64,000 nucleotides of DNA from Bacteroides sp. CAG:1076. GTDB lineage: Bacteria; Bacteroidota; Bacteroidia; Bacteroidales; Bacteroidaceae. Below are positions 39,363 through 48,857 of this stretch, piece by piece; position 1 is the stretch's first letter, and every line of letters begins with the position of its first letter. The notes under the pieces were generated by a model. The model was not told the origin of the DNA. It saw nothing but the letters and a program-made list of their open reading frames with translations, and did no database searches. The stretch is taken from assembly GCA_000436795.1 (NCBI GenBank), contig HF993254.1, positions 28,085 to 92,084 of the forward strand. Reading direction: 5' to 3'. Made by a program: the position numbers and the translations under genes.

Positions 39363-39971
39363 ATGAAGAAGTTATTATTAACCGTTGTATTGGGATTATG
39401 TACACTGGCAGGCTTTTCTCAGGCAAGATTTGACGTGCATGCCGGTATGTCTATGGCAAACATCACCAATAGTGATGCAGACATGAAGATTGGCTATTCA
39501 GTAGGAGTAGGAATGGATTATGCTATTACAGATATGTGGGCTTTCCAGACCGGATTGAATTTTACGAGCAAGGGCTGTAAGGAATCGGAAGACGGAGCTA
39601 CTGCGAAGTTTAATCCCGTTTATCTGGATATACCTTTGCTTGCAGCTGTGAAACTTCCTATCAGTGAAGGAAATACTTTCGTTATCAATGCCGGTCCGTA
39701 TGTAGGCTTTGGCTTGGGGGGAAAAATAACGGTTGAACAAGGGGGAGCTGAAGTAGGAGCTAAGTTGTTTAAGAAAGTGGATGGAGCCGATGAGGCTATG
39801 ATGAACCGCTGTGCAGTAGGTTTGCAGTACGGAGTAGGCTTTGAGTTGGGATATAGATATTTATTGAATCTGACAGGCCAGTATGGATTTACCAATATGA
39901 TAAAGGAAAGCTGGGCTCATGAAAGCAATAAGAATCTGGCTTTCTTGATTACTGTAGGTTATCGTTTCTGA
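39363..39971 (+). CDS. Small outer-membrane beta-barrel protein (porin family)
   Basis: A 202-residue protein with a signal peptide (cleavage near GFSQA, residue 20). The rest is alternating amphipathic strands typical of an eight-stranded barrel of the outer membrane beta-barrel type: RFDVHAGMSMANI, KIGYSVGVGMDYAI, WAFQTGLNFTSKG, VINAGPYVGFGLGG and YGVGFELGYRYLLNLTGQYGF, ending with aromatic VGYRF. Function unknown; related proteins are structural or adhesion proteins. It has its own strong promoter and terminator. Confidence 0.85.
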   Translation: MKKLLLTVVLGLCTLAGFSQARFDVHAGMSMANITNSDADMKIGYSVGVGMDYAITDMWAFQTGLNFTSKGCKESEDGATAKFNPVYLDIPLLAAVKLPISEGNTFVINAGPYVGFGLGGKITVEQGGAEVGAKLFKKVDGADEAMMNRCAVGLQYGVGFELGYRYLLNLTGQYGFTNMIKESWAHESNKNLAFLITVGYRF

Positions 39972-40006
39972 TAAAACCGGATATTGGTCTTACTTAAAAT
40001 AAAGAA

Positions 40007-40056
40007 TAAAGCCGTTTCAGTCGTATTTATCTTGAAGACTGAAACGGCTTTTTTAT
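40007..40056. terminator. Bidirectional terminator between the barrel and TPR genes
   Basis: AAAGCCGTTTCAGTC and GACTGAAACGGCTTT are perfectly paired, with a six-T run on the plus strand. Confidence 0.8.
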
Positions 40057-40061
40057 GTAAT

Positions 40062-41012
40062 TTAATATATGCCTGGAGCAGCGTTCTGCTTAAAGTTGTC
40101 GTAATTTCCTGTAATCTGCTTTTCGTTTTCAGGATTCAGTTCGATTGCTTTTTTCATATCTTCCACCGAACCGTCCTTATCTCCTTTCAGCAGGCGGATA
40201 CGTCCTCTTTCCTGATAGAAGACAGCATTCTGAGGCATCAGTTCTGTTGCTTCGGTATACAGTTCGACAGCCTTGTCGAATTCCTTCTGTTCAGCCAGCA
40301 TTTCTCCTTTCAGCAAGTAAGCCTTTTCATTGAACGGGTTGATTTCCAGTACCTGATCGAAGCATGTATAGGCTTCCTGAGTTTCACCGAGTGCCGCATG
40401 TATCTTTCCTTTCAGCAAGAGAGCATCTTCTTCTTCGGGAGCAATGGAAAGAACTTTTTCCAGATCGCCCATGGCATCTTTAGCCTGACGCATGTCCCAC
40501 AAGACCTCGGCACGGAGGAGATAGGCAGCGGCATATTCTTCGTTCTGGGCAATAGCCTTAGTCAGCATGACGATAGCTTGCAAGTCGTTCTTCATGCCAC
40601 GTGCAGCCTTGGCTGCCAGGTAGTAGGCAAGGGCATTGGTTTCGTCAAGCTTGATGGCTTTCTGACAAGCGTCGTCCATGCTTTCGTAATCTTCCTGCAT
40701 GTAGCAGATGCTGGCCAGCGACAGCAGACCTTTTACGTTTTCGGGAGTCTTATCAATCAGGCGGTCGAGAGTGATGCGTGCATCGTCGGTACGTCCCGCT
40801 TCCACGTAAGCATTAGCAAGCAGTTGTAATGTTTCCGGCTCATCGTTCAGCTCTATGGCTTGTTCGAAACATTTTATGGCATAAGCCAGCTGATGCATGT
40901 TGTGTGCGCGTATGCCGTCGTATTTCAGGATTTCGAAATTTTTCTTTTCCTGTTTAGCTTGTTGGTCTTCGCTCGGTTTGCTTCCTCCGAATAAGGATGA
41001 TAATAAGCCCAT
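40062..41012 (-). CDS. TPR-repeat protein
   Basis: A 316-residue cytoplasmic protein without a signal peptide. After a short N-terminal segment (MGLLSSLFGGSKPSEDQQ) it is made of about seven tetratricopeptide repeats, for example AIKCFEQAIELNDEPETLQLLANAYVEAGR split over two helices, and AYTCFDQVLEINPFNEKAYLL. TPR arrays mediate protein-protein contacts. No partner is evident from the neighbours. It is divergent from the gene at 41139. Confidence 0.85.
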   Translation of the reverse strand: MGLLSSLFGGSKPSEDQQAKQEKKNFEILKYDGIRAHNMHQLAYAIKCFEQAIELNDEPETLQLLANAYVEAGRTDDARITLDRLIDKTPENVKGLLSLASICYMQEDYESMDDACQKAIKLDETNALAYYLAAKAARGMKNDLQAIVMLTKAIAQNEEYAAAYLLRAEVLWDMRQAKDAMGDLEKVLSIAPEEEDALLLKGKIHAALGETQEAYTCFDQVLEINPFNEKAYLLKGEMLAEQKEFDKAVELYTEATELMPQNAVFYQERGRIRLLKGDKDGSVEDMKKAIELNPENEKQITGNYDNFKQNAAPGIY

Positions 41013-41040
41013 AATTTTATCTTTTTATGTTAATGTGTTG

Positions 41041-41101
41041 CAAAGATAACGAGAAAATTAACTTAATGAATATGTTTGCTGAAAAGAAATTCGTATGTTT
41101 G
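41041..41101. promoter_or_regulatory. Divergent promoters of the TPR and secreted-protein genes
   Basis: Minus strand: TATCTTTG at 41041-41048 for the TPR gene. Plus strand: TATGTTTG at 41094-41101 for the gene at 41139. Neither has a well-spaced -33 TTTG. Confidence 0.45.
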
Positions 41102-41138
41102 CACGACAATAAAGCTGTGAATTTAAAAAAGATAAATT

Positions 41139-41843
41139 ATGAAAAAGATGCTGTTGGCCATTGTTGCCTTGCTGGCATGCCATACCATGCAGGCACAATA
41201 TTTCTGTACAACTAATGGTACAGAATTGCACTACGTAAATTATGATGAGGCAGGACAAAGCCTGTCGAACGAAACGGTTACAGTATATAATGGGGTGAAT
41301 AACGCTTCAGGAGCAAGTGCGCAGTACTTGGCTAAGATTGTAACCAACAAGACAAAGAACAATACCAGCTATACACTTTATAACTGGAGTTACGATGGTA
41401 ATGTAACTACCTGTCAGGAAGACTTGATGTACGGCCCTTATATCAAATCGGATTCTGATCCGGCCAAATATGACTCGAAGGCACGTCAGGCTATGGCAGA
41501 CGATTTGAAGCTGAAAGGGGATAATTCTTTCACGATCAAAAAGCAGGCCAATGCAGGTGAAGCTATTCCTGACCGCTCTTATTCGCTGATTTCAAACATG
41601 TTGAAGAATGAAGTAACTATTTCGGGCGCAGCTTACATGGGAACGGAGCAGGTCAGTACAACTGCCGGTAAGTTCGATTGTATCAAGATTTCATACCTGA
41701 AACGTACAAAGATTGTGCTGAAATCGGAAACTATCCGTGTGACTGAATGGTATGCCGAAGGTATCGGTCTGGTAAAATCGGAAACTTACAATACCAAAGG
41801 CGAGCCGGATGGCAAGACGATTCTGGTGAAAATTGTAAAATAA
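41139..41843 (+). CDS. Exported protein of unknown function (DUF3108/TapB-like)
   Basis: A 234-residue protein with a signal peptide (cleavage near HTMQAQ, residue 20). The mature part is beta-rich: YFCTTNGTELHYVNYD at the start and a C-terminal KFDCIKISYLKRTKI...TEWYAEGIGLVKSETYN pattern. That pattern recalls DUF3108/TapB-like periplasmic proteins, in which a similar WYAxGIGLVK stretch occurs. Function unknown. Monocistronic. Confidence 0.65.
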   Translation: MKKMLLAIVALLACHTMQAQYFCTTNGTELHYVNYDEAGQSLSNETVTVYNGVNNASGASAQYLAKIVTNKTKNNTSYTLYNWSYDGNVTTCQEDLMYGPYIKSDSDPAKYDSKARQAMADDLKLKGDNSFTIKKQANAGEAIPDRSYSLISNMLKNEVTISGAAYMGTEQVSTTAGKFDCIKISYLKRTKIVLKSETIRVTEWYAEGIGLVKSETYNTKGEPDGKTILVKIVK

Positions 41844-41879
41844 GCTGATAAACAAACAGGCTGTATGTGCCGGTAACAT

Positions 41880-41912
41880 AAAAATCTCCTACTTTTGTAG
41901 GAGATTTTTTAT
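41880..41912 (+). terminator. Terminator after the DUF3108-like gene
   Basis: AAAATCTCCTAC / GTAGGAGATTTT with a T-run. Confidence 0.8.
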
Positions 41913-41984
41913 TTCTAAGTTTCAATCTGTATGTAAGATTTTACTTCTGCAATTCTATTTTGAGGCGACCTCTTTTTTATAATC

Positions 41985-43637
41985 TTAAATCACTTCAATG
42001 CCCTGCTGCCGGCAAAGTTCCAGACTTAAATCCTTCAGTTTGAACTTCTGAATCTTTCCACTTCCCGTCATCGGGAATTCCTTTACAAAGAAAATGTATT
42101 TCGGAATCTTGTAGCGTGCAATCTTTCCTTCACAGAACTCACGGACATCGTATTCGTTCATCGTACATCCTTCGTGCAGGATGATGAAGGCTCCCACCGC
42201 CTCACCGTATTTTTTTGAGGGGACACCTGCCACCTGTACATCCTTTATGCCCGGCATCTGATAGAGAAATTCCTCTATCTCGCGCGGATAGATATTCTCT
42301 CCTCCACGGATAATCATGTCCTTGATACGTCCCGTGATGCGGTAATTACCGTTCTCGTCTTTTACACCCAGGTCGCCCGAGTGCAGGAAGCCGTTCTTGT
42401 CTATTACTTCGGCAGTAGCTTCCGGATTCTTGTAGTACCCTTTCATGGTATTGTATCCACGGTTGCACATTTCGCCCTGTACGCCTTGTGGACATTCTTC
42501 ACCCGTTTCCGGATCGAGAACCTTTACTTCCGTAAATTCGAAGTCGTGTCCTACCGTAGTGAAGCGTACCTCCTGCGGATCGTCGATGCGGCTGTGCGTC
42601 ATGCCCGGCGAGGCCTCTGTCAGACCATATACGCTGGTTACCTTCATAAACATTTTTTCTTCCACCTGCTTCATCAGCTCTATCGGACAGAGAGATCCTG
42701 CCATGATACCCGTGCGCAGGCAGGACAGGTCGAACAGGTCGAACATCGGATGGTTCAGTTCGGCAATGAACATGGTCGGTACCCCGTAGAGTGCCGTACA
42801 GCGTTCCTTATGGATGGAAGCGAGCACCAGCAGCGGGTCGAACCGTTCTACCATGACTTCCGTACAGCCGTGCGTCAGGCAGTTCATGGTGGCGAGCACC
42901 ACCCCGAAACAATGGAATAGCGGTACGCAGACACAGAGCTTGTCGTCGGAAGTGAACTTCATGTGCTCTCCTGTCAGGAATCCGTTGTTGGCAATATTAT
43001 AGTGGGTAAGCATCACTCCCTTGGGGAAGCCCGTCGTACCCGAAGTATATTGCATGTTTACTGTATCGTGGCAGTTGACTTTTTTCTTTGCCTCGTCGAG
43101 TACCGTATCGTCGATGTTGTTTCCCAGCAGCAGAATCTCCGCCGTGTTGTACATGCCGCGATACTTTTCCTGACCGATATAGATGACGTTTCGCATGTGC
43201 GGGAAACGCTTGCTTTTCATGTGACCACGCTCGAATGTTTTCAGCTCGGGAAGCATGCGGTACGTCATTTCCACAAAGTTACTGTCCTTTTCTCCGTCGA
43301 CAATACAAAGTGTATGCATGTCCGAGTTCTCGCACAAGTATTCCAGCTCCGCCTGCTTGTAGTTGGTATTGACGGTAACGGCTACCGCACCAATCTTGGC
43401 ACAGGCATAAAGAAACGTCAGCCAGTCGGGGACGTTTCGTGCCCATATTCCTACATGCGTGCCGTGCGTAATACCGATGGCAAGCAATCCCTTTGCCATA
43501 TTGTCTACACGGCGGTTGAACTGACTCCACGTAAAACGCAGGTTACGGTCGGAGTATACGATATATTCCTTGTCGGGCGTTTCGGCGGCCCAGTGCTCCA
43601 GCCAGTCGCCCAGTGTTCTTTCCGATAATTGTATCAT
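41985..43637 (-). CDS. AMP-binding fatty-acyl-CoA synthetase
   Basis: A 550-residue member of the ANL superfamily, activating a carboxylic acid to the acyl-AMP and then the CoA thioester. Motifs: [16 protein letters not shown] (195-210, AMP/phosphate loop), [42 protein letters not shown] and the C-terminal lysine segment [15 protein letters not shown]. Length and sequence resemble medium- or long-chain acyl-CoA synthetases; the exact acid is not known. The XRE-cupin regulator ends 14 bp upstream, so the two are probably one operon with the regulator first. Confidence 0.9.
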   Translation of the reverse strand: MIQLSERTLGDWLEHWAAETPDKEYIVYSDRNLRFTWSQFNRRVDNMAKGLLAIGITHGTHVGIWARNVPDWLTFLYACAKIGAVAVTVNTNYKQAELEYLCENSDMHTLCIVDGEKDSNFVEMTYRMLPELKTFERGHMKSKRFPHMRNVIYIGQEKYRGMYNTAEILLLGNNIDDTVLDEAKKKVNCHDTVNMQYTSGTTGFPKGVMLTHYNIANNGFLTGEHMKFTSDDKLCVCVPLFHCFGVVLATMNCLTHGCTEVMVERFDPLLVLASIHKERCTALYGVPTMFIAELNHPMFDLFDLSCLRTGIMAGSLCPIELMKQVEEKMFMKVTSVYGLTEASPGMTHSRIDDPQEVRFTTVGHDFEFTEVKVLDPETGEECPQGVQGEMCNRGYNTMKGYYKNPEATAEVIDKNGFLHSGDLGVKDENGNYRITGRIKDMIIRGGENIYPREIEEFLYQMPGIKDVQVAGVPSKKYGEAVGAFIILHEGCTMNEYDVREFCEGKIARYKIPKYIFFVKEFPMTGSGKIQKFKLKDLSLELCRQQGIEVI

Positions 43638-43651
43638 ACGCAGTCAGTTTA

Positions 43652-44230
43652 TCAGATGGGAGTATAGATAACGGCCAGGATGCGGGCTTCCTGTCCCTCG
43701 AACGCATGAACGTGATGCGGTACGATAGAGTCATAGTAAATGGTATCTCCTTCTTCCAGCAGATACGTATACTTGCCATAGTTAATTTCCAGCGTTCCTT
43801 TCAGTACCATGATGAACTCTTCTCCTTCGTGTGCCGAGAGATTGAATTCACTGTTCCCGTCTGCATCGATGTCGACAATGAACGGCTCCATGTGTCGGTC
43901 GGTCTTGCTGCGCGACAGGGCATGATAATGCAGATGCTGCCGGGCGTCGAGTGCATTGTTCGAAAAGCTGATGGTATCGTCAGCTTCTCCGCGCCGGCAT
44001 ACTACCGGACCGGCTTCGTCGGGCTGGTCGTCGAGGAAGGTTCCCAGACGTACTCCCAAGGCGCGTGCCAGTTTTACCAGTGGAGCAAGCGACGGAATAT
44101 CAATATTTTCTTCGATGCGGGTTATTTGTTCGATGGCGAGGCCGGTACGGTCTGCCAGTTCATCCAGACTTATTTCTTTGGCCATTCTGAGACCTTTGAT
44201 CTTTTCTCCGATAACGTTTGTTCTATCCAT
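43652..44230 (-). CDS. XRE-family regulator with a cupin domain
   Basis: A 192-residue protein: helix-turn-helix (residues about 5-60, KGLRMAKEISLDELADRTGL...QITRIEENIDIP) followed by a cupin_2 barrel (HEGEEFIMVLKGTLEI; LEEGDTIYYDSIVPHHVHAFEG with two His). Such regulators sense small molecules and usually control the neighbouring gene, here the acyl-CoA synthetase 14 bp downstream. I chose the ATG at 44230 rather than upstream codons because the family starts MDRTNVIGEKIKG-like and a -7 box lies at 44293-44300. Confidence 0.88.
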   Translation of the reverse strand: MDRTNVIGEKIKGLRMAKEISLDELADRTGLAIEQITRIEENIDIPSLAPLVKLARALGVRLGTFLDDQPDEAGPVVCRRGEADDTISFSNNALDARQHLHYHALSRSKTDRHMEPFIVDIDADGNSEFNLSAHEGEEFIMVLKGTLEINYGKYTYLLEEGDTIYYDSIVPHHVHAFEGQEARILAVIYTPI

Positions 44231-44292
44231 AGTATAAGCAGTTTTTGTTAATGCGTAAGCCCTTATTGGGCTTTTAATGAATAAGGTCGGTG

Positions 44293-44300
44293 ACAAATAT
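44293..44300 (-). promoter_or_regulatory. -7 box of the XRE-cupin operon
   Basis: TATATTTG on the minus strand, 63 bases before the chosen ATG. It overlaps the longer open frame, which argues against a start further upstream. Confidence 0.45.
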
Positions 44301-44506
44301 AGTAAAGATTTTATAATACGCACGGTATAGATGTCTAAAAAAGGTTACAGTGCTTTTCCGTTCATATTCAGTTAACTAATATTTTCATAAAAAAACATAT
44401 ACGGCAGGCTGGTTGTGAACTAAAGTGAAAGTACCCTTGTTCTGATTTAGACGGTTTGGCCGTTTAAAAGACATTTGAAGTTCTTTCAAACATAAACAGA
44501 AAGAGT

Positions 44507-45022
44507 ATGAAACTGATTATGACCGACCGCCCTGTCGACGTGAGTTTTCTGAAGAACGAGGCGGTGAAATATATTGATTTGTCATCCCTGCGGATAGCCA
44601 ACTGCATGGGATGCTTTGGATGCTGGACAAAGACGCCGGGCAAATGTGTGATTCGTGACGACGCCACCCGGGTTTATCCGTATATCGCCGCAAGCGATAC
44701 GGTACTGTATGTCAGTCGGCTGTGTTACGGCGGCTACGACAGCGTGATGAAAACCATGCTGGAGCGTGCCATCCCCGTGCAGCAGGCTTTTATACGCATC
44801 CACAAGGGAGAAACGCATCACGTACAGCGTGCCGTGACGATGAAGAAAGCCACGATTCTTGCCTACGGTGACATCTCGCCCGAAGAGCAGGAGATTTTCC
44901 GGCAACTGATAGCCCGTAATGCCATCAATATGAGTTTTGAGAGTTATGAAGTGAAGTTTACAACCGAGGCCATGTTGAACGATGTGGTAAAAGAAATTGT
45001 GGAAAAATGGGAAACGTGCTGA
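44507..45022 (+). CDS. Flavodoxin-fold protein (FMN reductase-like), first of a pair
   Basis: A 171-residue protein with the NCMGCFGCWTKTPGKC segment and the RLCYGGYDSVMKTMLERAIP region seen in iron-sulfur flavoprotein/NADPH-dependent FMN reductase-like families. It lacks the N-terminal phosphate-binding loop (LNGSPR) usual in these proteins. The next gene has that loop and overlaps this one by 16 bp, so the two are translationally coupled and may work as a heteromeric flavoprotein. Substrate unknown. Confidence 0.75.
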   Translation: MKLIMTDRPVDVSFLKNEAVKYIDLSSLRIANCMGCFGCWTKTPGKCVIRDDATRVYPYIAASDTVLYVSRLCYGGYDSVMKTMLERAIPVQQAFIRIHKGETHHVQRAVTMKKATILAYGDISPEEQEIFRQLIARNAINMSFESYEVKFTTEAMLNDVVKEIVEKWETC

Positions 45023-45609
45023 TTCTGAACGGCAGCCCGAGGGCACCGAAGTCTAATTCGCGGCAATATGCCGAAATCTTTTCGGCCAACTGTCAGTTGC
45101 CGTCGGACTATTTCAATATATCGAAGAGCAATCATGCCGAACTCTGCCGGAGGATGTCGGAGTATTCCGATGTGTTGCTGGTGTTTCCGCTTTATGCCGA
45201 TTCGCTTCCGGTAGGATTCCTGAATTTCCTGAAGCATCTGGAAGCCAATCCTCCGAAGCGGAAACCAATTGTGTCTATCCTGATTAACTGCGGTTTTCTG
45301 GAGCATCAGCAAAACGATATCGCCTTGAAGATGCTTCGTTTCTTCTGCCGGAAGAACGGTTATCAGATAGGTTCGGTATTGGCATTGGGAAGCGGAGAAG
45401 CGATTCTTGGCACCCCGTTCCGTTACGTAGCGGTCAGAGCGGTCAAGAAGCTGGCGAAATCTGTCGGAAGCGGGAGTTACCGTACGATACGTGCCACCAT
45501 GCCGCTGAGCAAACGCTTGTTTCTCTGGGCTGCCACGTACTACTGGACTTGGTACGGCAAGCGTTTCGGAACAACCAAGGAGCAGATGCAGACCATGAAG
45601 ATTGAGTAA
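45007..45609 (+). CDS. NADPH-dependent FMN reductase-like flavoprotein, second of a pair
   Basis: A 200-residue flavodoxin-fold protein. It opens with VLILNGSPRAPKSNSRQYAE, the FMN phosphate loop, and continues with VLLVFPLYADSLPVGFLNFL, the usual flavin-binding strand. The C-terminal about 60 residues are basic and aromatic (LFLWAATYYWTWYGKRFG), perhaps membrane-associating. It overlaps the preceding gene by 16 bp. Likely a quinone, flavin or nitro-compound reductase; substrate unknown. Confidence 0.8.
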   Translation: MGNVLILNGSPRAPKSNSRQYAEIFSANCQLPSDYFNISKSNHAELCRRMSEYSDVLLVFPLYADSLPVGFLNFLKHLEANPPKRKPIVSILINCGFLEHQQNDIALKMLRFFCRKNGYQIGSVLALGSGEAILGTPFRYVAVRAVKKLAKSVGSGSYRTIRATMPLSKRLFLWAATYYWTWYGKRFGTTKEQMQTMKIE

Positions 45610-46328
45610 GATGAGTCTTGCGTCGGAAGGAAACTTTGGGATAGAACAAAAACATTTCATTTTGACAAAAAGTCAATTCATCTGTCTGAGAATCTTTTTT
45701 TTCGGACATTAGATGAGGAAGTGCCGGAAAAACGCAACGGTATGAAGTCGCGGATTTTCAGAATGTCAGAAATATAATCCTAAAGTCGTGCTTTTGTTTC
45801 GGATGAACGTGAAACGGGAATATCCGGATGGTATAAAGCGGAAAGAAAAGCAAAATGACGGTTGGCTTTCGACGGCGGAAGAAGAGTATCTGGCGTATTG
45901 CTGCTGCTTGTCGGGGATTTTTCACCCTTTTCTGGGCATGTTCATGCAAAATGTCACGAGGTTTTGGGTAAAACGTCCCGACGTTTTGAGAAAATTTGTA
46001 CAAAAACTTTTGAGTTTGTGTTCTGCTTTTGAGTTTTTCCGCAGGAAAGTCTTTCCATTTTCGCAGGAATGTCCCCCAATTACCGCTGCCAACTTGTAGA
46101 AAAGGCCCTTTGGCGGACATGATTTTCGGCAGGAGGCCATTTCCTACACGCAGAAGAAACTTTTTATAGCTGAGGCTTGTTAGCTGTTGGAGAGATATTG
46201 CTTTTATTTGTCTGTGTAAATGCTTTTTTTCTGTCTTTTTGTCAATGACCGTATTCGTCTTTTTGTAGCGTCTGCCTCCTGTGCTACAAAATTGTTTTGT
46301 ACCTTTGCGCCGACAAAAAATAAGACGA
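45610..46328. other. 719-bp gene-free region with a short inverted repeat
   Basis: No convincing gene. A 196-codon minus-strand frame (45758-46348) has a low-complexity Lys/Phe/Arg composition and runs across the promoter of the next gene, so I do not accept it. The stretch 45960-46010 has AAAACGTC/GACGTTTT followed by ATTTGTACAAA. These words also occur in the terminator gap at 6637-6746 (CGTCGGCA/TGCCGACG and TTTGTACAAA). CCGCAGGAAAGTCTTTCC and TTCGCAGGAA near 46050 add partial repeats. Possibly a dispersed intergenic repeat family or an RNA gene. Confidence 0.45.
46301..46308 (+). promoter_or_regulatory. -7 box of the EamA-MoxR-VWA operon
   Basis: TACCTTTG, about 20 bases before the ATG at 46329. 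It rules out the in-frame upstream codon at 46281 as a start. Confidence 0.5.
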
Positions 46329-47216
46329 ATGAAAGAGGCTTTTATCAAACTTCATCTTTCGGTACTGATAGCCGGAGGTACGGGAGTATTCGGGCGTTTG
46401 ATTACCCTGAACGAGGGACTGCTGGTGTGGTATCGTATGCTTTTTGCAGGTGTGTTGTTTTATATCGTACTTTTCCTGCTGAAGAAACTGCGCAAACTTC
46501 CAGTTCGCGATGCTCTGCGTATTGCCTCGGTAGGATTGTTGCTGGCAGTACACTGGCTGTTTTTCTATGGCAGTATCAAGGCATCGAACGTATCTATCGG
46601 GGTGGTCTGCCTGTCGCTGATGAGTTTCTTCACCGCCTTGTTCGATCCGCTTATCAACCGTCACCGCGTATCGGCAAGCGAAATCGTATTCAGTCTGATA
46701 GGAGTGGCGGGCATTGTGCTCATCTTTCATTTCGATACCCGTTATCGGACGGGTATTCTCATGGGAGTGGTGTCGTCGGCACTGGCTTCCTTGTTTACCA
46801 TCTGCAACAAGAAAGTGGCATCGGGTTATCCGTCGGGTATTACCTTGCTCTATGAAATGGGAGGGGGATTTGCGGGCCTGACCTGCATGTTGCCTTTGTA
46901 TCTGTATTTCTTTCCTGTACCTACCATATTGCCTTCGGCTACCGATTTCGGCTATTTGCTGGTGTTTGCTTCAGTGTGTACCGTTCTGTTGTATATCCTT
47001 CAGATACAGGTGCTGAAGAAGATTTCGGCGTTTACGTTCAATCTCACTTACAATCTGGAGCCTATTTACAGCATCATTCTGGCAATGATTATCTTTCGGG
47101 AAGCAAAGGACTTGAACTTCAGTTTTTATACCGGACTGGGACTGATATTTCTTTCTGTCGTGATGCAGACGGGAAGGGTGGCTTGGCAGGCGAAGAAAAA
47201 TCAATTAAAACCCTAA
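46329..47216 (+). CDS. EamA/DMT family transporter
   Basis: A 295-residue inner-membrane protein with about ten hydrophobic helices in two EamA halves: KLHLSVLIAGGTGVFGRL; GLLLAVHWLFFYGSIK with NVSIGVVCLSLMSFFTALFD; then GILMGVVSSALASLFTICNK; and the last part ISAFTFNLTYNLEPIYSIIL. Such proteins export metabolites or amino acids; the substrate is unknown. The start at 46329 follows a -7 box. Only 3 bp separate it from the MoxR ATPase gene, so they share a transcript. Confidence 0.88.
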   Translation: MKEAFIKLHLSVLIAGGTGVFGRLITLNEGLLVWYRMLFAGVLFYIVLFLLKKLRKLPVRDALRIASVGLLLAVHWLFFYGSIKASNVSIGVVCLSLMSFFTALFDPLINRHRVSASEIVFSLIGVAGIVLIFHFDTRYRTGILMGVVSSALASLFTICNKKVASGYPSGITLLYEMGGGFAGLTCMLPLYLYFFPVPTILPSATDFGYLLVFASVCTVLLYILQIQVLKKISAFTFNLTYNLEPIYSIILAMIIFREAKDLNFSFYTGLGLIFLSVVMQTGRVAWQAKKNQLKP

Positions 47217-47219
47217 AGC

Positions 47220-48857
47220 ATGGACGATTTGAGATTACGCCTACAACAGTTGTTGCAGCAGTTGAACGAACGGGTGTTCGGCAAGGAGCATGTCATCGCG
47301 CTGTCGCTGCTTTCTGCCGTGGCAGGCGAGAGCATCTTTCTGCTGGGACCTCCGGGAGTGGCAAAGAGTATGGTGGCACGCCGCCTGAAACTGGCTTTCC
47401 GCGGTGGAGAGGCTTTCGAGTATCTGATGTCGCGTTTCAGTACGCCCGATGAGATTTTCGGACCGGTTTCCATTTCGAAACTGAAGGAAGGCGATACGTA
47501 CGAACGTGTGACCGAAGGGTATCTGCCTTCGGCTACGGTGGTATTTCTTGACGAAATCTGGAAGGCGGGACCGGCTATTCAGAATGTGTTGCTGACGGCT
47601 ATCAACGAGAAGATTTTCCGGAACGGACGGGTGACGATGCAGCTTCCGCTTAAAGGACTGGTGGCGGCATCGAATGAGTTGCCGGCGGTAGGTCAGGGAC
47701 TGGAGGCTTTGTGGGACCGTTTTCTGTTGCGTGTCATGGTGACAGGGGTGGAAGATTTGTCCGATTTCGACCGGATGATTGCTTCGGCCGACGAGAGCGA
47801 GCCGTGTGTACCGGAGGAACTTGCCATCGGCGACGAGGAGTATAGCGGATGGCAGCAGCAGATAGCGGGCATTACCTTGCATTATTCCATTTTCGAAGTG
47901 ATTCATCTGCTGAAGGAAAAGATAGAGGAATACAACCGTCGTTTGCAGAATGATGAGTCGGCAGATCTTCCGCTGTATGTATCCGACCGCCGCTGGAAGA
48001 AGATGGTCAAGCTACTGCGTGCATCGGCTTTCCTGAACGGTTCGGAGGCCGTCCGTCTGTCGGACTGTCTGTTGCTGGTACATTGCCTGTGGAGCGACGT
48101 GACGCAGAAGAATGTTACGGAGGAAATGCTTTCCGCGGCAATACGTCAGAGTGCCGAAGGGTACCTGCTGAACTTGCAGGGAGTGGACCGTGAGTTGCAG
48201 ACACTGAAAGAGGAACTGAAGGCAACGGGTACGGTTCGTGAGAGTCACGATCCGGGACTGATGCTGGTCGACTCGTATTATTATCAGATAGATCGGGTGC
48301 GGCTGGCAGGACGCTTGCTGATGTTTGCTTCCGATTTCCAGTCGCTCGACGATACGGGAAAACTCTTTTATCTGCATAAAGACAAGTACAAGTCGCAATG
48401 TTTCATTCTGAAAAAATACGACCTTTCCATGCGAGGTAAGGTACCTCAGAACAAGATTTATTCCCTGCGCAAGGGAAGACGTTCGGTGTTCATCAACAAT
48501 TATGAGTATCCTTTGCGCTGCAACGCCGATGCAGAACCGCTTCCGGCTATCGAGGTACGTCCGGAAAGTGACCTGACCAGACGTTTCCGGGAATTGGAGG
48601 AACTGCTTTCGCGGGTGGATGCCGGCAGCAGGGAGTTTTTCGAAACAGAGAGGGAATACTGCCGGAACCATCTGTTCCTGAACGAGAAACAACGCCGGAC
48701 GATGGAAGACATGCTGTGCATGCAGCACGATTCGCTGGAGAAGTATAAAAATGAACTTGATGAGCTAAAACATGCGTACCGAAAAGAGAACGAGGAGTAT
48801 CCGGATCAAGGATCTGAAAGCGACTTATTTGGAGGAGCTTCGGAGCAGGTGCTTTAA
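47220..48857 (+). CDS. MoxR/RavA-type AAA+ ATPase
   Basis: A 545-residue cytoplasmic ATPase. Walker A GPPGVAKS (43-50), Walker B VVFLDE (107-112), sensor region AASNELP and arginine-finger region ALWDRFLLRV lie in the first 200 residues. A helical lid follows, then a C-terminal part resembling the RavA-specific region (residues about 330-545, including a coiled-coil-like end). RavA/MoxR ATPases act as chaperones for metalloenzyme or respiratory complexes together with a VWA protein. The partner gene follows with an 86-bp overlap. RavA of E. coli is a little shorter (about 500 residues). Confidence 0.88.
   Translation: MDDLRLRLQQLLQQLNERVFGKEHVIALSLLSAVAGESIFLLGPPGVAKSMVARRLKLAFRGGEAFEYLMSRFSTPDEIFGPVSISKLKEGDTYERVTEGYLPSATVVFLDEIWKAGPAIQNVLLTAINEKIFRNGRVTMQLPLKGLVAASNELPAVGQGLEALWDRFLLRVMVTGVEDLSDFDRMIASADESEPCVPEELAIGDEEYSGWQQQIAGITLHYSIFEVIHLLKEKIEEYNRRLQNDESADLPLYVSDRRWKKMVKLLRASAFLNGSEAVRLSDCLLLVHCLWSDVTQKNVTEEMLSAAIRQSAEGYLLNLQGVDRELQTLKEELKATGTVRESHDPGLMLVDSYYYQIDRVRLAGRLLMFASDFQSLDDTGKLFYLHKDKYKSQCFILKKYDLSMRGKVPQNKIYSLRKGRRSVFINNYEYPLRCNADAEPLPAIEVRPESDLTRRFRELEELLSRVDAGSREFFETEREYCRNHLFLNEKQRRTMEDMLCMQHDSLEKYKNELDELKHAYRKENEEYPDQGSESDLFGGASEQVL

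Noticed and set aside
45758..46348. 196-codon open frame on the minus strand in the large gap
   Set aside because: Composition is low-complexity Lys/Arg/Phe, no recognisable fold, and it runs through the promoter and start of the EamA gene.
46220..46855. 211-codon plus-strand frame overlapping the EamA gene
   Set aside because: Different frame from a clear ten-helix transporter; its sequence shows no membrane or domain pattern.
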